A DNA stretch of 64,000 bases from Pedobacter sp. Leaf176 (GCF_001424305.1 NZ_LMPD01000003.1:358387-422386), one strand, 5' to 3'; counted from the first letter of the stretch, positions 52,196-62,067 are shown. Made by a program: numbers and translations. The notes: generated by a model from the sequence alone, not told the origin.

Positions 52196-52564
52196 CTATG
52201 TCTGAACGCTTTCTACTTTCAATATAAGTTTGTCAATATCAAATGGCTTTGCAACATGGCCATCGGCCATACAATTTCTTGCGAGGGTTTCTAAATCCGT
52301 TTCGGCAGATAGGAGAACGACCGGAAATATCTGATCAGCAGGTAGCTTCTTGATATCTGCACAAATTTCATCCCCTCTTTTTGATGAGCCGGTAAGATTA
52401 ATATCCAGCAAAACCACGTCTGGTGAAAGTAATGCGATTTCCATTACTTCCATGCTTTTTGCAAAAGAGCTCACATGATAGCCTTCATTTTCGAAAAGGT
52501 AAACCAGAAGTTCGAGGATATTATCATCATCTTCGATTATTACGATGCGCTTGGCCATGATCAA
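52196..52564 (-). CDS. Single-domain response regulator
   Basis: This 122-residue lone receiver has IVIIEDDDN, acceptor Asp in VVLLDINLTGSSKRG, the switch VLLSAE and Lys in HVAKPFDI. Two in-frame ATGs are close (52564 and 52558; MAKRIVI). It is divergent from the PAS kinase at 52764, which may be its partner. There is no output domain. Confidence 0.88.
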   Translation of the reverse strand: MIMAKRIVIIEDDDNILELLVYLFENEGYHVSSFAKSMEVMEIALLSPDVVLLDINLTGSSKRGDEICADIKKLPADQIFPVVLLSAETDLETLARNCMADGHVAKPFDIDKLILKVESVQT

Positions 52565-52763
52565 AGATGGGTTTAGTATTGTTCATTTATAACCCTGTCT
52601 ATTCCATATTGTTTTACCTTTTCATTTTAAGGGGTTACCGAACTATTGAAGCATTGCTTGCAGCTTTTAGTACCTGAAATTTAGATTCCGGATGTATAAA
52701 AATACCTGAAAATATTGCATACCTTGCATTGCCTCTGCGGATTGATCCATGTGGCAAATTTGC

Positions 52764-53843
52764 ATGCAAAATAAGAACGAACAAATAAGCTCGCTCATTG
52801 AACTTAATGAAGAGTTGGAGAATTATTTCAGAAATACGATAATACCACAACTTTTCATTGATGCGCATCTTATTTTAAGAAAATTTACCCCACCTGCAAT
52901 GCGCCAGTTCAGTCTAAAGCTCACAGATGTAGGCAGGCCGCTGGCTGATATCAGGGAACATTTTCGTTTTCCCACCATAATGGAGAATATCCAGCATGTA
53001 ATCGATACTGGTGAAGTTCTTGAAAAAGAGATCCAAACCACCGACCTCCGATGGTATCAAATGAACATCATTCCCTATCTCGTTCTAAAAGGCAAGAAGA
53101 CGAATGGTGTAATTGTAACGTTTGTAGAGATTACCATGCGGATACGTGACTTAAAAGAGCAGGAAAAGCTTATCGCAGAGCATGAGCTTCTGCTAGACAC
53201 GATTTCTCATGATATTAAGACACCACTGACCAGTTTGGGTCTAACGATAGAGATGTTAAAGCAATTGCCGGAAAAAGGCATGCAACGATTTCCCGTGTTA
53301 TTGGAAAAGGTAGAGAACAGTCTGATAAAAATGCAGCATATCATCCACGACCTTACCGATTCACGTGAACATGAACACCGTTACAAAGCTGTTGAAGAAA
53401 TCCTGGATTTTGAGCACATTCTGGAAGACGTGAGACTCACATTAGCGCCACAAATTAAAGAAGCTAATGTGAAGATTAAAACGGATATCGGTTTTTCAGA
53501 AATCGTATTTATCCGTAGAAAGCTACGAAGCGCAATATACAATTTGGTAAACAACTCCATTAAGTACCGATCGGAGGACCGGACTCCGCAAATTCTTATC
53601 AAAACCTACAAAGAAGACGATAATATGGTGATTACGGTATCGGATAACGGCATGGGCATTGCGGAATCAGAGACAGCTAACATCTTTCATAAGTACCACC
53701 GTGTATCCGGATCGGGAGAAGGCTCCGGAATAGGACTTTACCTGGTGAAAGAAATCATGGAGGCTTCGGGTGGCAGGATTACCGTTTCAAGTGAACTTGG
53801 CAAGGGTTCCGTATTTACGCTCTATATAAAAATTACTAATTAA
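52764..53843 (+). CDS. PAS-domain histidine kinase
   Basis: This soluble kinase has about 359 residues. The PAS domain (TIIPQLFIDAHLILRKFTPPAMRQFSLKLTDVGRPLADIREHF) matches the PAS found in CheR-CheB fusion methyltransferases. HisKA (DTISHDIKTPLTSLGLTIEML) and HATPase (NLVNNSIKY, DNGMGIA, GSGIGLYLV) follow. ATG 52764 (MQNKNEQISSL) is preferred; an upstream ATG at 52749 adds five residues. It is divergent from a lone receiver gene. Confidence 0.9.
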   Translation: MQNKNEQISSLIELNEELENYFRNTIIPQLFIDAHLILRKFTPPAMRQFSLKLTDVGRPLADIREHFRFPTIMENIQHVIDTGEVLEKEIQTTDLRWYQMNIIPYLVLKGKKTNGVIVTFVEITMRIRDLKEQEKLIAEHELLLDTISHDIKTPLTSLGLTIEMLKQLPEKGMQRFPVLLEKVENSLIKMQHIIHDLTDSREHEHRYKAVEEILDFEHILEDVRLTLAPQIKEANVKIKTDIGFSEIVFIRRKLRSAIYNLVNNSIKYRSEDRTPQILIKTYKEDDNMVITVSDNGMGIAESETANIFHKYHRVSGSGEGSGIGLYLVKEIMEASGGRITVSSELGKGSVFTLYIKITN

Positions 53844-54042
53844 CATTATTCTTCCTGAATTAGCACAGGAATGTTTAAAAAACGGTATAGCTCAATTTGA
53901 GTCATCCCAAACTAGTCGAAATCGGTGATGCAAAAGCCTGAACTTTCCTGCTTGATTTATATCTTAAATTATATTTGTGGCTTAAACGATATTCCAAAAA
54001 GTTGTGAACCAAACTTTTAGGGCTTCTTCGAGTTTAACATAA

Positions 54043-54423
54043 ATGAAACATTCGGATAAGCAATACAGATGCGTAATTATTGATGATGATTTCAGTTCAA
54101 TCAATATTTTAAAAGAATATATTTCAATGACCCCTAAACTGACGCTTGTTAAAAGCTATCTCAGCCCGGTTATGGCGGTTAATGAAATAAAAATGTTCGA
54201 AAAAATAGACTTTCTCTTTCTGGATATTAACATGTCTATCTCCGGATTGGATGTCGCCAAGATGCTGCGAGATACTACGGAATTTATCATTTTAATAACC
54301 GGTCATCCGGAGCATGCATTGCAAGCTTTTAGTGCACATGTAGATAAATTCTTAGTTAAACCCATTCCATTTGAAAAATTCCTGACTTCTGTAAATCAAT
54401 TGTTGAAAAGGGAAATAAGATAG
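54043..54423 (+). CDS. LytTR-type receiver without an output domain
   Basis: This 126-residue receiver has the AlgR/LytR-style sequence CVIIDDDFSSINILKEYI, DFLFLDINMSISGLDVAKML (acceptor Asp) and ILITGHPEHALQAFSAHVDKFLVKPIPFEKF. In the LytR group a LytTR DNA-binding domain usually follows, but here the protein stops after the receiver. It could be a truncated relative or a true CheY-like protein. The frame ends normally and nothing LytTR-like follows. Confidence 0.85.
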   Translation: MKHSDKQYRCVIIDDDFSSINILKEYISMTPKLTLVKSYLSPVMAVNEIKMFEKIDFLFLDINMSISGLDVAKMLRDTTEFIILITGHPEHALQAFSAHVDKFLVKPIPFEKFLTSVNQLLKREIR

Positions 54424-54773
54424 ACTTTGGACATATTTAGCAGGTCGTAAATATACTGAACCGTAGAGCGCTCGGGAGTAAATTTATAGTCATCTTGCGA
54501 TGGATTACAACACACTTATCTTCGCAGTTCGATATGTCCGGAGAGCCAAAAGAACAGCGCAAAGACCAATGTATATTATTCTAACCACCCATTCTGGGCT
54601 AATTACTCAATCTATATCAGCTAATCCCCCTTAAGATATTGTTCTATCTCTAAAAAAAATGCGCGCCAATATAGAGCATAAACACTGCTAAACACCGTGC
54701 ATTTTTTATTTTTATCAATGCCATAAATTTTCCTCTGCACCAAACTTTTGTTTGCCTTCTAAGTTATCAATAC
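54424..54773. other. 350-bp non-coding region before the helicase gene
   Basis: No gene is visible. A weak long-loop inverted pair, AAAAAATGC (54654-54662) and GCATTTTTT (54699-54707), may end transcription, but the 36-nt loop makes this doubtful. Confidence 0.3.
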
Positions 54774-56309
54774 ATGGAGATGAACCCGATAGAACAAACG
54801 TTACCTGCCAATAAGAAGAAGCTTTATAATTATCAAAAACACGACCTGGATGTCTTATTCCAAAAACTTTCTGGTCATCCAGACGGGAGGGCCAGGTTAT
54901 TATACCAGTTGCCAACGGGCGGAGGTAAAACAGTTGTTTTTTCTGAAATTGCAAAAAAATTTATAAGGGACTTTGGTAAAAAAGTGATTGTGCTCACCCA
55001 CCGTATAGAACTCTGCCGCCAAACCACAACGGCATTAAAAAACAGTGGTGTTATTAACAAAGTGGTAGATTCTAAAGTTAAAAGTATCTCCAATAAAGAT
55101 AAATTTGAGTGCTATGTGGCCATGGTGGAAACGCTAAAGCATAGAATCGATGACGGGCTAATCAACACTAAAGATGTTGGCCTGGTCATCGTTGATGAGG
55201 CACATCATAATTCATTTCATAAGTTGCTGGGCAAATTTGAAAATGCAGCAATAATTGGGGTTACCGCTACTCCTTTTTCTTCTGATGTAAATTTACCTAT
55301 GAAACGGTTCTACAATGAGCTCATCCTTGGCGAACCCATATCTTCCCTAATCCAGCAGGGCTTCCTTGCCAGGCCAAGGATTAATAGCTATGAAGTAGAA
55401 CTGAATTCCTTGCTCACGGGCCTGACCGGAGATTTCACGGTTAACTCTTCCGATGCTTTATATGGATCAGACGTAATGCTCGACCTGCTGATTCATGCCT
55501 ATAAAACCTATTCATTTAAAAAGAAAACACTCATCTTTAACAATGGGATATTTGCTTCAAGGCGAGTCGAGGAAAAGTTCATAAAGGCCGGGCTACCGAT
55601 CCGTCATCTCGACAATAAGACTCCGGCATCCGAGCGCACAGAAATACTCAGGTGGTTCAAAAAAACACGTGGTGCGATTTTGACATCCGTTTCTATATTG
55701 ACCACAGGATTTGACGAGCCTTCTATCCAGTCTGTAATACTTTACAGAGCAACAACCTCTTTAACACTATACCACCAAATGGTGGGCCGTGGGGCACGTA
55801 GGTTCAACGGGAAGAAGACTTTTACATTGGTCGATTTGGGCAACAATACGGACAGGTTTGGTGATTGGGATGGCGAAGTGGACTGGCACCACGTATTTAA
55901 CCATCCGGAAGTATATCATGAAAACCTCCACCACAGCGTTCAGCAAAATCATTTGATACCTGCTGAAATGAGAAACAATTTTCCCAATAGCTTAGAAGTC
56001 GCTTTTGATGTAACTCATGAATACCAAAAAGCTATTGATTCAGGACAAAAGTCAAAAATTGTCATTAGAGATTCTATTCGTCAGCACGCACTGATGTGCA
56101 TTGATAATTGCGGAGGAGATATCAGCAGGGCGCTTGAATTAAGCAAATCGCTGGATAAAGAAATAGATTTTCGTATCAAACAGTACGGAAAATGCCTTAC
56201 AAAGGTGACCAGAGATTACCTTAAATGGCTGGGCGAAGATTATCGTAGCAGATTAAATAAGCTGATACAAAAACTAATTAACAAGCAGGTATTGGCCCGA
56301 ACCGGATAA
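54774..56309 (+). CDS. DEAD/DEAH-box superfamily 2 helicase
   Basis: This 511-residue SF2 helicase has motif I QLPTGGGKTVVF, Ia VLTHRIELCRQT, II VDEAHH, III VTATPF, and the helicase C motifs LIFNNGIFASRRVEEKF, ILTTGFDEPSIQSV and QMVGRGARR. The layout is Ssl2/RadD-like: short, with a roughly 120-residue C-terminal tail of unknown fold. It probably acts on DNA or RNA in repair. No nuclease or methylase is adjacent, so restriction or defence is not indicated. Confidence 0.9.
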   Translation: MEMNPIEQTLPANKKKLYNYQKHDLDVLFQKLSGHPDGRARLLYQLPTGGGKTVVFSEIAKKFIRDFGKKVIVLTHRIELCRQTTTALKNSGVINKVVDSKVKSISNKDKFECYVAMVETLKHRIDDGLINTKDVGLVIVDEAHHNSFHKLLGKFENAAIIGVTATPFSSDVNLPMKRFYNELILGEPISSLIQQGFLARPRINSYEVELNSLLTGLTGDFTVNSSDALYGSDVMLDLLIHAYKTYSFKKKTLIFNNGIFASRRVEEKFIKAGLPIRHLDNKTPASERTEILRWFKKTRGAILTSVSILTTGFDEPSIQSVILYRATTSLTLYHQMVGRGARRFNGKKTFTLVDLGNNTDRFGDWDGEVDWHHVFNHPEVYHENLHHSVQQNHLIPAEMRNNFPNSLEVAFDVTHEYQKAIDSGQKSKIVIRDSIRQHALMCIDNCGGDISRALELSKSLDKEIDFRIKQYGKCLTKVTRDYLKWLGEDYRSRLNKLIQKLINKQVLARTG

Positions 56310-56477
56310 TCACATATCAGTTATTAAAAGCTGCATCCTGTCTATTGGAAAGCAATAATTTAAACACATTGGCTTTCAGATTCAATATGGTAACCAGGAT
56401 TATTTAATCTTTTTCCATAATGCATTTCTTTAAAAAGACAAAACTTAGAGACGATTTTAGTTTATAAATAATTATCT

Positions 56478-57563
56478 ATGAATATTGGCGTAATAGCACA
56501 CCTCAAACATCCAATTAAAAAACCCTTTATGGGAGGCCTCGAAGCTTTCACATATGAAATTACCCAAAGATTAATCGCTAAAGGTCACCAGGTGACGTTA
56601 TATGCCAGTGAACAGTCGGACCCGACGTTAAATGTTTCTGTCATCATCAGCGACATTGATTACGACCGGGAGACTTTTAGCAGGTTCCGTTCACATGAGC
56701 TTAGTGAAGATTTTATTTCTACTCATCACGCCTATCTGGAACTTATGCAGGACATAGACGGCAAGGGGCATGATGTGATATTCAATAATAGCTTAAACTA
56801 TGTTCCCGTAACCATGGCTACGCTTATCAATACCCCGATGGTTACGGTTTTGCATACACCTCCGATTTTTGAATTAAAACGGGCAATGTCGCATGAGCGA
56901 AAAAGTGGTAAAATCAGGTATGTCAGTGTATCCAACTCGAATGCAATTGCGTGGCAACCTTACCTAAATGCCTGTGAGGTGATTACGAATGGTGTTGATG
57001 TTGATAAATGGAGGTATATTGACCAACCCACCGGTAAATATGTAATCTGGTTCGGCCGTATCCATCCGGATAAGGGTACACATATTGCCATCCAGGCCGC
57101 AAAAATTGCGGGTTTCAAAATCAAGGTTGCAGGCAGTATTGCAGATCATCACTATTACCACACTTATGTGGAATCCCTATTGGATGATCAGGTAGAACTT
57201 TTAGGAAACTGTTCTCATGAGGAACTAAATTTGTTGATTGGAAATGCATTATGCTCCGTTATCACACCTTGCTGGGAAGAACCTTTTGGATTGGTTGTTG
57301 CCGAAAGCCTGGCTTGCGGGACGCCGGTTGCAGGCATAGCGAAAGGCGCACTACCCTACTTGCTCGATAATCAAACAGGTTGCTTAACCGATAGTAATAA
57401 TCCCGCTGAATTGGCTGTTTGTATCAATAAGGCAATACAGCTGAATAGAGAAAACTGCAGAAAATATGCAGAAGAAAAACTTAATGTCGAGTGCATGGTA
57501 GATGCATACGAAATGTTATTAATGGATACAATTGAGCAGCAAAAGAATGTCCCGGCCTATTAA
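56478..57563 (+). CDS. Glycosyltransferase family 4
   Basis: This 361-residue GT-B retaining transferase has the N-terminal MGGLEAFTYEITQRLIAKGHQVTLYAS. The donor half shows IWFGRIHPDKGTHIAIQAAKIAG and the EX7E motif region EEPFGLVVAESLACGTPVAG. The sugar is not evident. It overlaps the start of the next glycosyltransferase by 17 bp, so the two are co-translated and probably build one glycan or glycolipid. Confidence 0.92.
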   Translation: MNIGVIAHLKHPIKKPFMGGLEAFTYEITQRLIAKGHQVTLYASEQSDPTLNVSVIISDIDYDRETFSRFRSHELSEDFISTHHAYLELMQDIDGKGHDVIFNNSLNYVPVTMATLINTPMVTVLHTPPIFELKRAMSHERKSGKIRYVSVSNSNAIAWQPYLNACEVITNGVDVDKWRYIDQPTGKYVIWFGRIHPDKGTHIAIQAAKIAGFKIKVAGSIADHHYYHTYVESLLDDQVELLGNCSHEELNLLIGNALCSVITPCWEEPFGLVVAESLACGTPVAGIAKGALPYLLDNQTGCLTDSNNPAELAVCINKAIQLNRENCRKYAEEKLNVECMVDAYEMLLMDTIEQQKNVPAY

Positions 57564-58617
57564 CATTGCTTTTTACGTTCATCACCATGGTTCAGGTCAC
57601 ATTATGCGTACCCTGGCAATTGCAAAGGCTTTGCAACACAGTAATATTACGCTGATCGGAAGCAGGCTAACGGATTATGCAGGCATTATTCCGCCAGCCT
57701 ATAATGTGATTAATCTGCCCATGGATACACCTGAAAATACGGATACAAATTTTAGGCCTTCCGACCCTGAAGGCATACATTATGCCCCGTTAAATATTGA
57801 AGGGCTGCGAAAAAGGATCGCTTTAATGACAGATTTTTTCGCTGAAACATTCCCTTTATTATTGGTGATCGATGTTTCGGTAGAGGTTGCCATGCTTGCA
57901 GCAATAGCGGGGGTACCTTTTATCGTGATAAAGCAACATGGATACCGAAAAGACTTACCACATTTGCATGCTTATCATAATGCTATCGGCATATTGGCGC
58001 CTTATCCGGAAATAATGAAAGATAACGACTTACCATGGGTGTTAAAGAAAACCTTTTTTGCCGGCGGAATCTCTCGTTTTGAGTTACAGCATGATGTGTC
58101 CAGCCCCGACAAAAAACTAATCGCAATAATTACCGGTAAGGGTGGTACAAGTATTACTACCGCTTTAATTGAACATATTGCCCGCTCTTGCCCGGAATGG
58201 CATTTTCAAATAATGGGAGGCCTGACATCGTCTACCAACAAACAAGAAAACGTGACCTACCTTGGGAATATAGAAGACCCAAAGCATATACTGGCAAATT
58301 GCACCATTGTTATCGGGAATGCCGGCCACAATACGGTTATGGAACTAGCCGCTTTAAATAAAAGATTTATAGCGATACCCGAACAACGGCCTTTTGATGA
58401 ACAATCGATTAAAGCGGGAATTCTAAAGCAGCTTAACCTCGCATACATTATTAATCCCGAAAGCCTGTTCAAAGTTAATTGGAATGAATTGTTTCAATAT
58501 ACCAGTAAACAAAACCCTGACTGGACATCAATCGCATCAGATAATGCGGCGACTGAGGCAGCCAATTATTTGATACAAACCTATCATGAGTTATTTAAAA
58601 ACTCAGCTATGCTTTAA
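57547..58617 (+). CDS. GT-B glycosyltransferase (GT1/GT28-like)
   Basis: This protein of about 356 residues starts PINIAFYVHHHGSGHIMRTLAIAKAL, typical of MurG/MGT-like enzymes acting on lipid or nucleotide substrates. The C-terminal donor site shows IAIITGKGGTSITTALIEHI, NVTYLGNIEDPKHIL and IVIGNAGHNTVMELAALNKRFIAIPEQRPFDEQ. ATG 57547 is chosen over TTG 57532. Its 3' end overlaps the convergent GT2 gene by 15 bp. Confidence 0.88.
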   Translation: MSRPINIAFYVHHHGSGHIMRTLAIAKALQHSNITLIGSRLTDYAGIIPPAYNVINLPMDTPENTDTNFRPSDPEGIHYAPLNIEGLRKRIALMTDFFAETFPLLLVIDVSVEVAMLAAIAGVPFIVIKQHGYRKDLPHLHAYHNAIGILAPYPEIMKDNDLPWVLKKTFFAGGISRFELQHDVSSPDKKLIAIITGKGGTSITTALIEHIARSCPEWHFQIMGGLTSSTNKQENVTYLGNIEDPKHILANCTIVIGNAGHNTVMELAALNKRFIAIPEQRPFDEQSIKAGILKQLNLAYIINPESLFKVNWNELFQYTSKQNPDWTSIASDNAATEAANYLIQTYHELFKNSAML

Positions 58618-59424
58618 AACAGCGGATATTTCGTCGGGTGTCGGTAACTTCAATAGGTTTATCTGCCCGTTAATAAACCTGGTATATCCCATTTCACAAA
58701 ATTTTTTCAGCCAGCCCTCCATTGGCCATAGCCCCCATTTAGCTTTGAAACGCGTTGCATTTTTAACAATAGGTTCAATATGATTTATGGGCGGGTCATA
58801 ACTTGGATGGTACTGATGGTACGCAAATGCATCAATTGTTATGAAATCAACTCCGTTTTTATTTGCTGAAAAAGCAAAATCTGTATCCTCTGCGCCATAG
58901 CCGGAAAAACCTTCATCAAAACCGCCGATTTTTGAATAAGTAGCCTTTGAGCAACCGAAATTTAATGACCAGAACAATTGATAGGGATATTGATCTAGCT
59001 CACCGCGTACGGGATCAGGAATACTAACCTGAGACATTACCTGGAGTAAATCGGGTGCCTTCATAACGGTTTTTGTTAAATATTTTACCCGTCCTGAAAT
59101 CAGGATGTTTTCTTCATTCAGTATCTTATCATAAGCCTCAATAAAATTGACTGATGGAATACAGTCCGCATCCAGGAATATCATAGTATCAAAAGAAGCC
59201 TTTCGTACGGCAAAATTTCTGGCATGGGCCAGTGGCAGTAAGTCGATTGAAGACAATGTATATTCTTTAACGGGAAAAGGCAAGCCGGACAATCCGTATT
59301 TATCCTCATTCATGTGTACAATCACGAGTTCAGCAGGCAAACTTGTGCCATTGCACAGTCCGCTTATCATATTAAGTATGGCAGATTTGCGGTTTTTTAC
59401 GATCGTTAGGAGCGATATATTCAT
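58603..59424 (-). CDS. Glycosyltransferase family 2
   Basis: This 273-residue GT-A enzyme has ISLLTIVKNRKSAILNMISGL and HARNFAVRKASFDTMIFLDADCIPS (DXD-type metal motif as DAD). The acceptor half has GGFDEGFSGYGAEDTDFAFSANKNGV with the catalytic ED. This GAEDTDFA pattern resembles galactosyl/N-acetylgalactosaminyl transferases (GT27/GT2-like). It is convergent with the preceding transferase with overlapping 3' ends. Confidence 0.9.
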   Translation of the reverse strand: MNISLLTIVKNRKSAILNMISGLCNGTSLPAELVIVHMNEDKYGLSGLPFPVKEYTLSSIDLLPLAHARNFAVRKASFDTMIFLDADCIPSVNFIEAYDKILNEENILISGRVKYLTKTVMKAPDLLQVMSQVSIPDPVRGELDQYPYQLFWSLNFGCSKATYSKIGGFDEGFSGYGAEDTDFAFSANKNGVDFITIDAFAYHQYHPSYDPPINHIEPIVKNATRFKAKWGLWPMEGWLKKFCEMGYTRFINGQINLLKLPTPDEISAVLKHS

Positions 59425-59693
59425 ATTTTTCTAACCAATATTATCAAAAATGGTTTGGTTACCCGACAGCTCTATGTTTTAAGCCTATTGCATAGCATAA
59501 AAGTTTGATTTGATAATTCATTTAAGGTTGTCTTTTTAGGTAAGCAAAAGATAACCCCAGGGTAAGCATAGGTTCAGGCACTGCATGTCCGTTAACCCAG
59601 ATGCCCGTTAACAAGTGGTTGAACTACAAAAGATATGATTGGTGTCTGGTATCAATTGTCGATGATAAAACCAGGAAGATATAATCCATTATT

Positions 59694-60323
59694 TTAATTT
59701 CCGTAGCTTTTAAAGTTAAATACATAACCACTATGCTCACCAAATTCATTATCGTGATGGCTGGCGAAGATTACCGTGGTTTTTTGCTCCGCCAGCAAGG
59801 GTATGAGTTTATTTATAAACCTCAATTTTAATTCAGCATCAAGTGCGGCAAATGGCTCGTCTAATAAGAGCAGCTTAGGTTTTGTAGATAATGCCCGGAG
59901 TATGGCGAGGCGTTGTTGCTGTCCGCCTGAAAGTTGTTTGGGAAGCCTGTTTTCCAAATGCGCCATTTCACCAAATTCCAGCAGCCTGTTAATATAAGCC
60001 AGGTCATCTGTGCCATATTTGAGATGCGCTTTAACCGTCATATTCGGGAACAAAGCATAGTCTTGGAAAACAAAACCAATTTGACGTTCCTGAACCTCTT
60101 TCGAAATTTTTTCTTCTTTATCAAACCACACCTTATCGTCGACGGTGATGGTTCCGGCATCTGGTAGGATGAGTCCTGCAAGTATTTTGAGTAAAGTCGT
60201 TTTTCCGATTCCCGAAGGACCAGCTATTCGTGTAATAGAATTGGAATGGAAAGCGGTATTAACTTTAAGTTCAAAATTTCCATATCTGCCGCCGATGCGC
60301 TTAATGATATCAATCTTTATCAT
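59694..60323 (-). CDS. modC: Molybdate ABC transporter ATP-binding protein
   Basis: This 209-residue ATPase has Walker A GPSGIGKTTLLKIL, signature LSGGQQQRLAILRAL, Walker B LLLLDEPFAALD and the switch His in FASHH. It lacks the C-terminal molybdate-binding (TOBE/MOP) domain of E. coli ModC, so it is the short form. It overlaps modB by 4 bp (ATGA). Assignment as molybdate-specific rests on modA and the adjoining Mo-cofactor genes. Confidence 0.92.
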   Translation of the reverse strand: MIKIDIIKRIGGRYGNFELKVNTAFHSNSITRIAGPSGIGKTTLLKILAGLILPDAGTITVDDKVWFDKEEKISKEVQERQIGFVFQDYALFPNMTVKAHLKYGTDDLAYINRLLEFGEMAHLENRLPKQLSGGQQQRLAILRALSTKPKLLLLDEPFAALDAELKLRFINKLIPLLAEQKTTVIFASHHDNEFGEHSGYVFNFKSYGN

Positions 60324-60991
60324 TCGAATGGACTTTTTACAGCATTTCTGTTTACTACGAAAACGCCTATTACAATAATAAAAGTTATCGCAAATAAAAT
60401 AAGTGCGTAGGAATTTGCAGAATTGTAATCCATCGTCTCCACGGCATCATAAATAGCTACCGAGGCAACCCTGGTTTCCCCAGGGATATTTCCACCTATC
60501 ATCAAAACAACGCCAAACTCACCGAGCGTATGTGCGAAGGTGAGTACCGCAGCCGTAAGAATAGAAGGTTTAATGTTCGGCAAGAGCACGTAAAAAAAAG
60601 TCTGAATTTTTGATTTTCCCATTAAATAGGAGGCCTGCGATATAGATTGGGGTAGATGAGCAAACGCTGCTTTTATGGGGCTAATCATAAATGGAAGGCT
60701 ATAAATAATGGATGCAATTACAAGACCTTTAAAAGAAAACACCAGTTGTAAATCAAAATTACGGTGCAGCCAAATCCCAAATGCATTTTTGGGACTGAAA
60801 GCAAGGAGCAAATAAAACCCAAGTACAGATGGAGGCAATACCAGTGGCATCGTAATCAATCCTTCAATAACCAGCTTTATAATGTTTTGTTTTCGCGATA
60901 ACCAGTAGGCTATTGGTATTCCAATAAACAGAAGTAAAATTGTTGTAATGATGGCCAGTTTTATACTCAACCAAATCGGTTCCATGTCCAT
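60320..60991 (-). CDS. modB: Molybdate ABC transporter permease
   Basis: This 223-residue permease has five or six membrane helices. The ABC-permease EAA-like loop is seen around ISQASYLMGKSKIQTFFYVLLPNIKPSILTAAVL, and GEFGVVLMIGGNIPGET is the ModB family signature. It carries molybdate across the inner membrane. It starts 14 bp after modA and overlaps modC. Confidence 0.95.
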   Translation of the reverse strand: MDMEPIWLSIKLAIITTILLLFIGIPIAYWLSRKQNIIKLVIEGLITMPLVLPPSVLGFYLLLAFSPKNAFGIWLHRNFDLQLVFSFKGLVIASIIYSLPFMISPIKAAFAHLPQSISQASYLMGKSKIQTFFYVLLPNIKPSILTAAVLTFAHTLGEFGVVLMIGGNIPGETRVASVAIYDAVETMDYNSANSYALILFAITFIIVIGVFVVNRNAVKSPFE

Positions 60992-61005
60992 TTTACTTAT
61001 AATAT

Positions 61006-61776
61006 TTATTTAGGAAGATGATAACCATTACTTGCTATAATTTTTCTTGCATATGATGAAGAAAGATAATCATAAAATTTTTGAGCATTACCATTTCCAG
61101 ATTTTTTAGCGTAGGAAAGTAGGATCACAGCCTGTTCAATTTTTCCATAACTTTTTTCCTCCACCCTTGCCCATTTCAATTTTGTTTTATCGCTTTTTTC
61201 GTATAGGAAGGATTCAGTTGTAAAACCCAAATCAACAACACCTGTTTGAATATAGGTATTTACCTGAGCGATACTTTCTCCGTAGACCAGCTTATTTTTA
61301 AGTTTTTTATCCAGTTTATAAAACTTTAAGCTTTCCTCGGCTGCCTTGCCGTAGGGCGCAGTTTTTGGATTTGAAATTGCAACCTTACTAACCTGTCCTG
61401 AGCTCAACAAAGCCGGCCAGTTCTTTAAATCTGCAATGGCAGAACCACAAACAATTAAACTGCCTAAAGCATAAACCTTAGGTTTCGCCAATCCGAATCC
61501 ATCATTAAAAAGCCTGTGTGGAAACGCAGTATCTGCTGATAAAAACACCTCATAAGGTGCGCCATTGATAATTTGACTAGTAAGTTTACCCGACGCACCA
61601 ATGACGGCTTCAGTTTCAATGCCAGTTCGTTTCTTAAAATCGGACTGCAACTTTTTGATAAGACCATGTGCATTAGCGGCGACAGCAATACGCAGTTTTT
61701 GAGCTGATAAATTAAAATTAATTGTCAGTAAAATTAATAGAAATACACCGGCACAAAAAGACTTTATACTAATCAT
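61006..61776 (-). CDS. modA: Molybdate-binding periplasmic protein
   Basis: This 256-residue exported binding protein has a signal peptide ending NLSAQ. The ModA pattern is LRIAVAANAHGLIKKLQSDFKKRTGIETEAVIGASGKLTSQIINGAPYEVFLSAD, with GKAAEESLKF and IAQVNTYIQTGVVDLGFTTES. Ser/Thr residues in the ASGKLT segment normally contact the oxyanion. It heads modABC and is divergent from xdhC across about 290 bp. Confidence 0.94.
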   Translation of the reverse strand: MISIKSFCAGVFLLILLTINFNLSAQKLRIAVAANAHGLIKKLQSDFKKRTGIETEAVIGASGKLTSQIINGAPYEVFLSADTAFPHRLFNDGFGLAKPKVYALGSLIVCGSAIADLKNWPALLSSGQVSKVAISNPKTAPYGKAAEESLKFYKLDKKLKNKLVYGESIAQVNTYIQTGVVDLGFTTESFLYEKSDKTKLKWARVEEKSYGKIEQAVILLSYAKKSGNGNAQKFYDYLSSSYARKIIASNGYHLPK

Positions 61777-61899
61777 AAGCGATAAAATTAATGAATTTAA
61801 TCTTTTTATTTTCCTAAACGCTCTAGAAAACAGGCAAACCGCTTTTAACTTTTCTCTGATAATTCTTCTTCTTTTTGCGCATGCCTAAGCATTATGTTT

Positions 61900-61954
61900 G
61901 CCACGGAAGCACGAAAAACTTTGATTTCCTCCGTGATTTCCGTGTTTCCGTGGC
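61900..61954. repeat. Short inverted repeat in the modA-xdhC spacer
   Basis: GCCACGGAA (61900-61908) recurs inverted as TTCCGTGGC (61946-61954), with further partly symmetric text between (CACGAAAA, GATTTCCGTG). The symmetry and repeated units suggest a dispersed palindromic element rather than a ModE-type site. Confidence 0.5.
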
Positions 61955-62036
61955 TAATAATTTTTGCAAATGTTTTAAAGCAATTTCCCTGCGCCAGAAA
62001 AACCCTTTGATATGGAAAAATTTAAGTTAATTTTAT

Positions 62037-62054
62037 CCGGGGCTTTAGTCCCGG
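62037..62054 (+). promoter_or_regulatory. GC-rich hairpin just before xdhC
   Basis: CCGGGGC (62037-62043) pairs with GTCCCGG (62048-62054) with one G-T pair and loop TTTA. CTTTT follows. It ends 13 bp before the xdhC start, so it lies in the mRNA leader and could affect transcription or ribosome access. It could equally be a repeat remnant. Confidence 0.4.
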
Positions 62055-62067
62055 CTTTTAACATCCT

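Noticed and set aside
54774..56309. Helicase as part of an anti-phage defence island
   Set aside because: Its neighbours are a receiver gene and glycosyltransferases; no nuclease, methylase or other defence partner is visible.
62037..62054. Molybdenum-cofactor riboswitch before xdhC
   Set aside because: Only one short hairpin is present; the multi-stem Moco RNA architecture is not visible.
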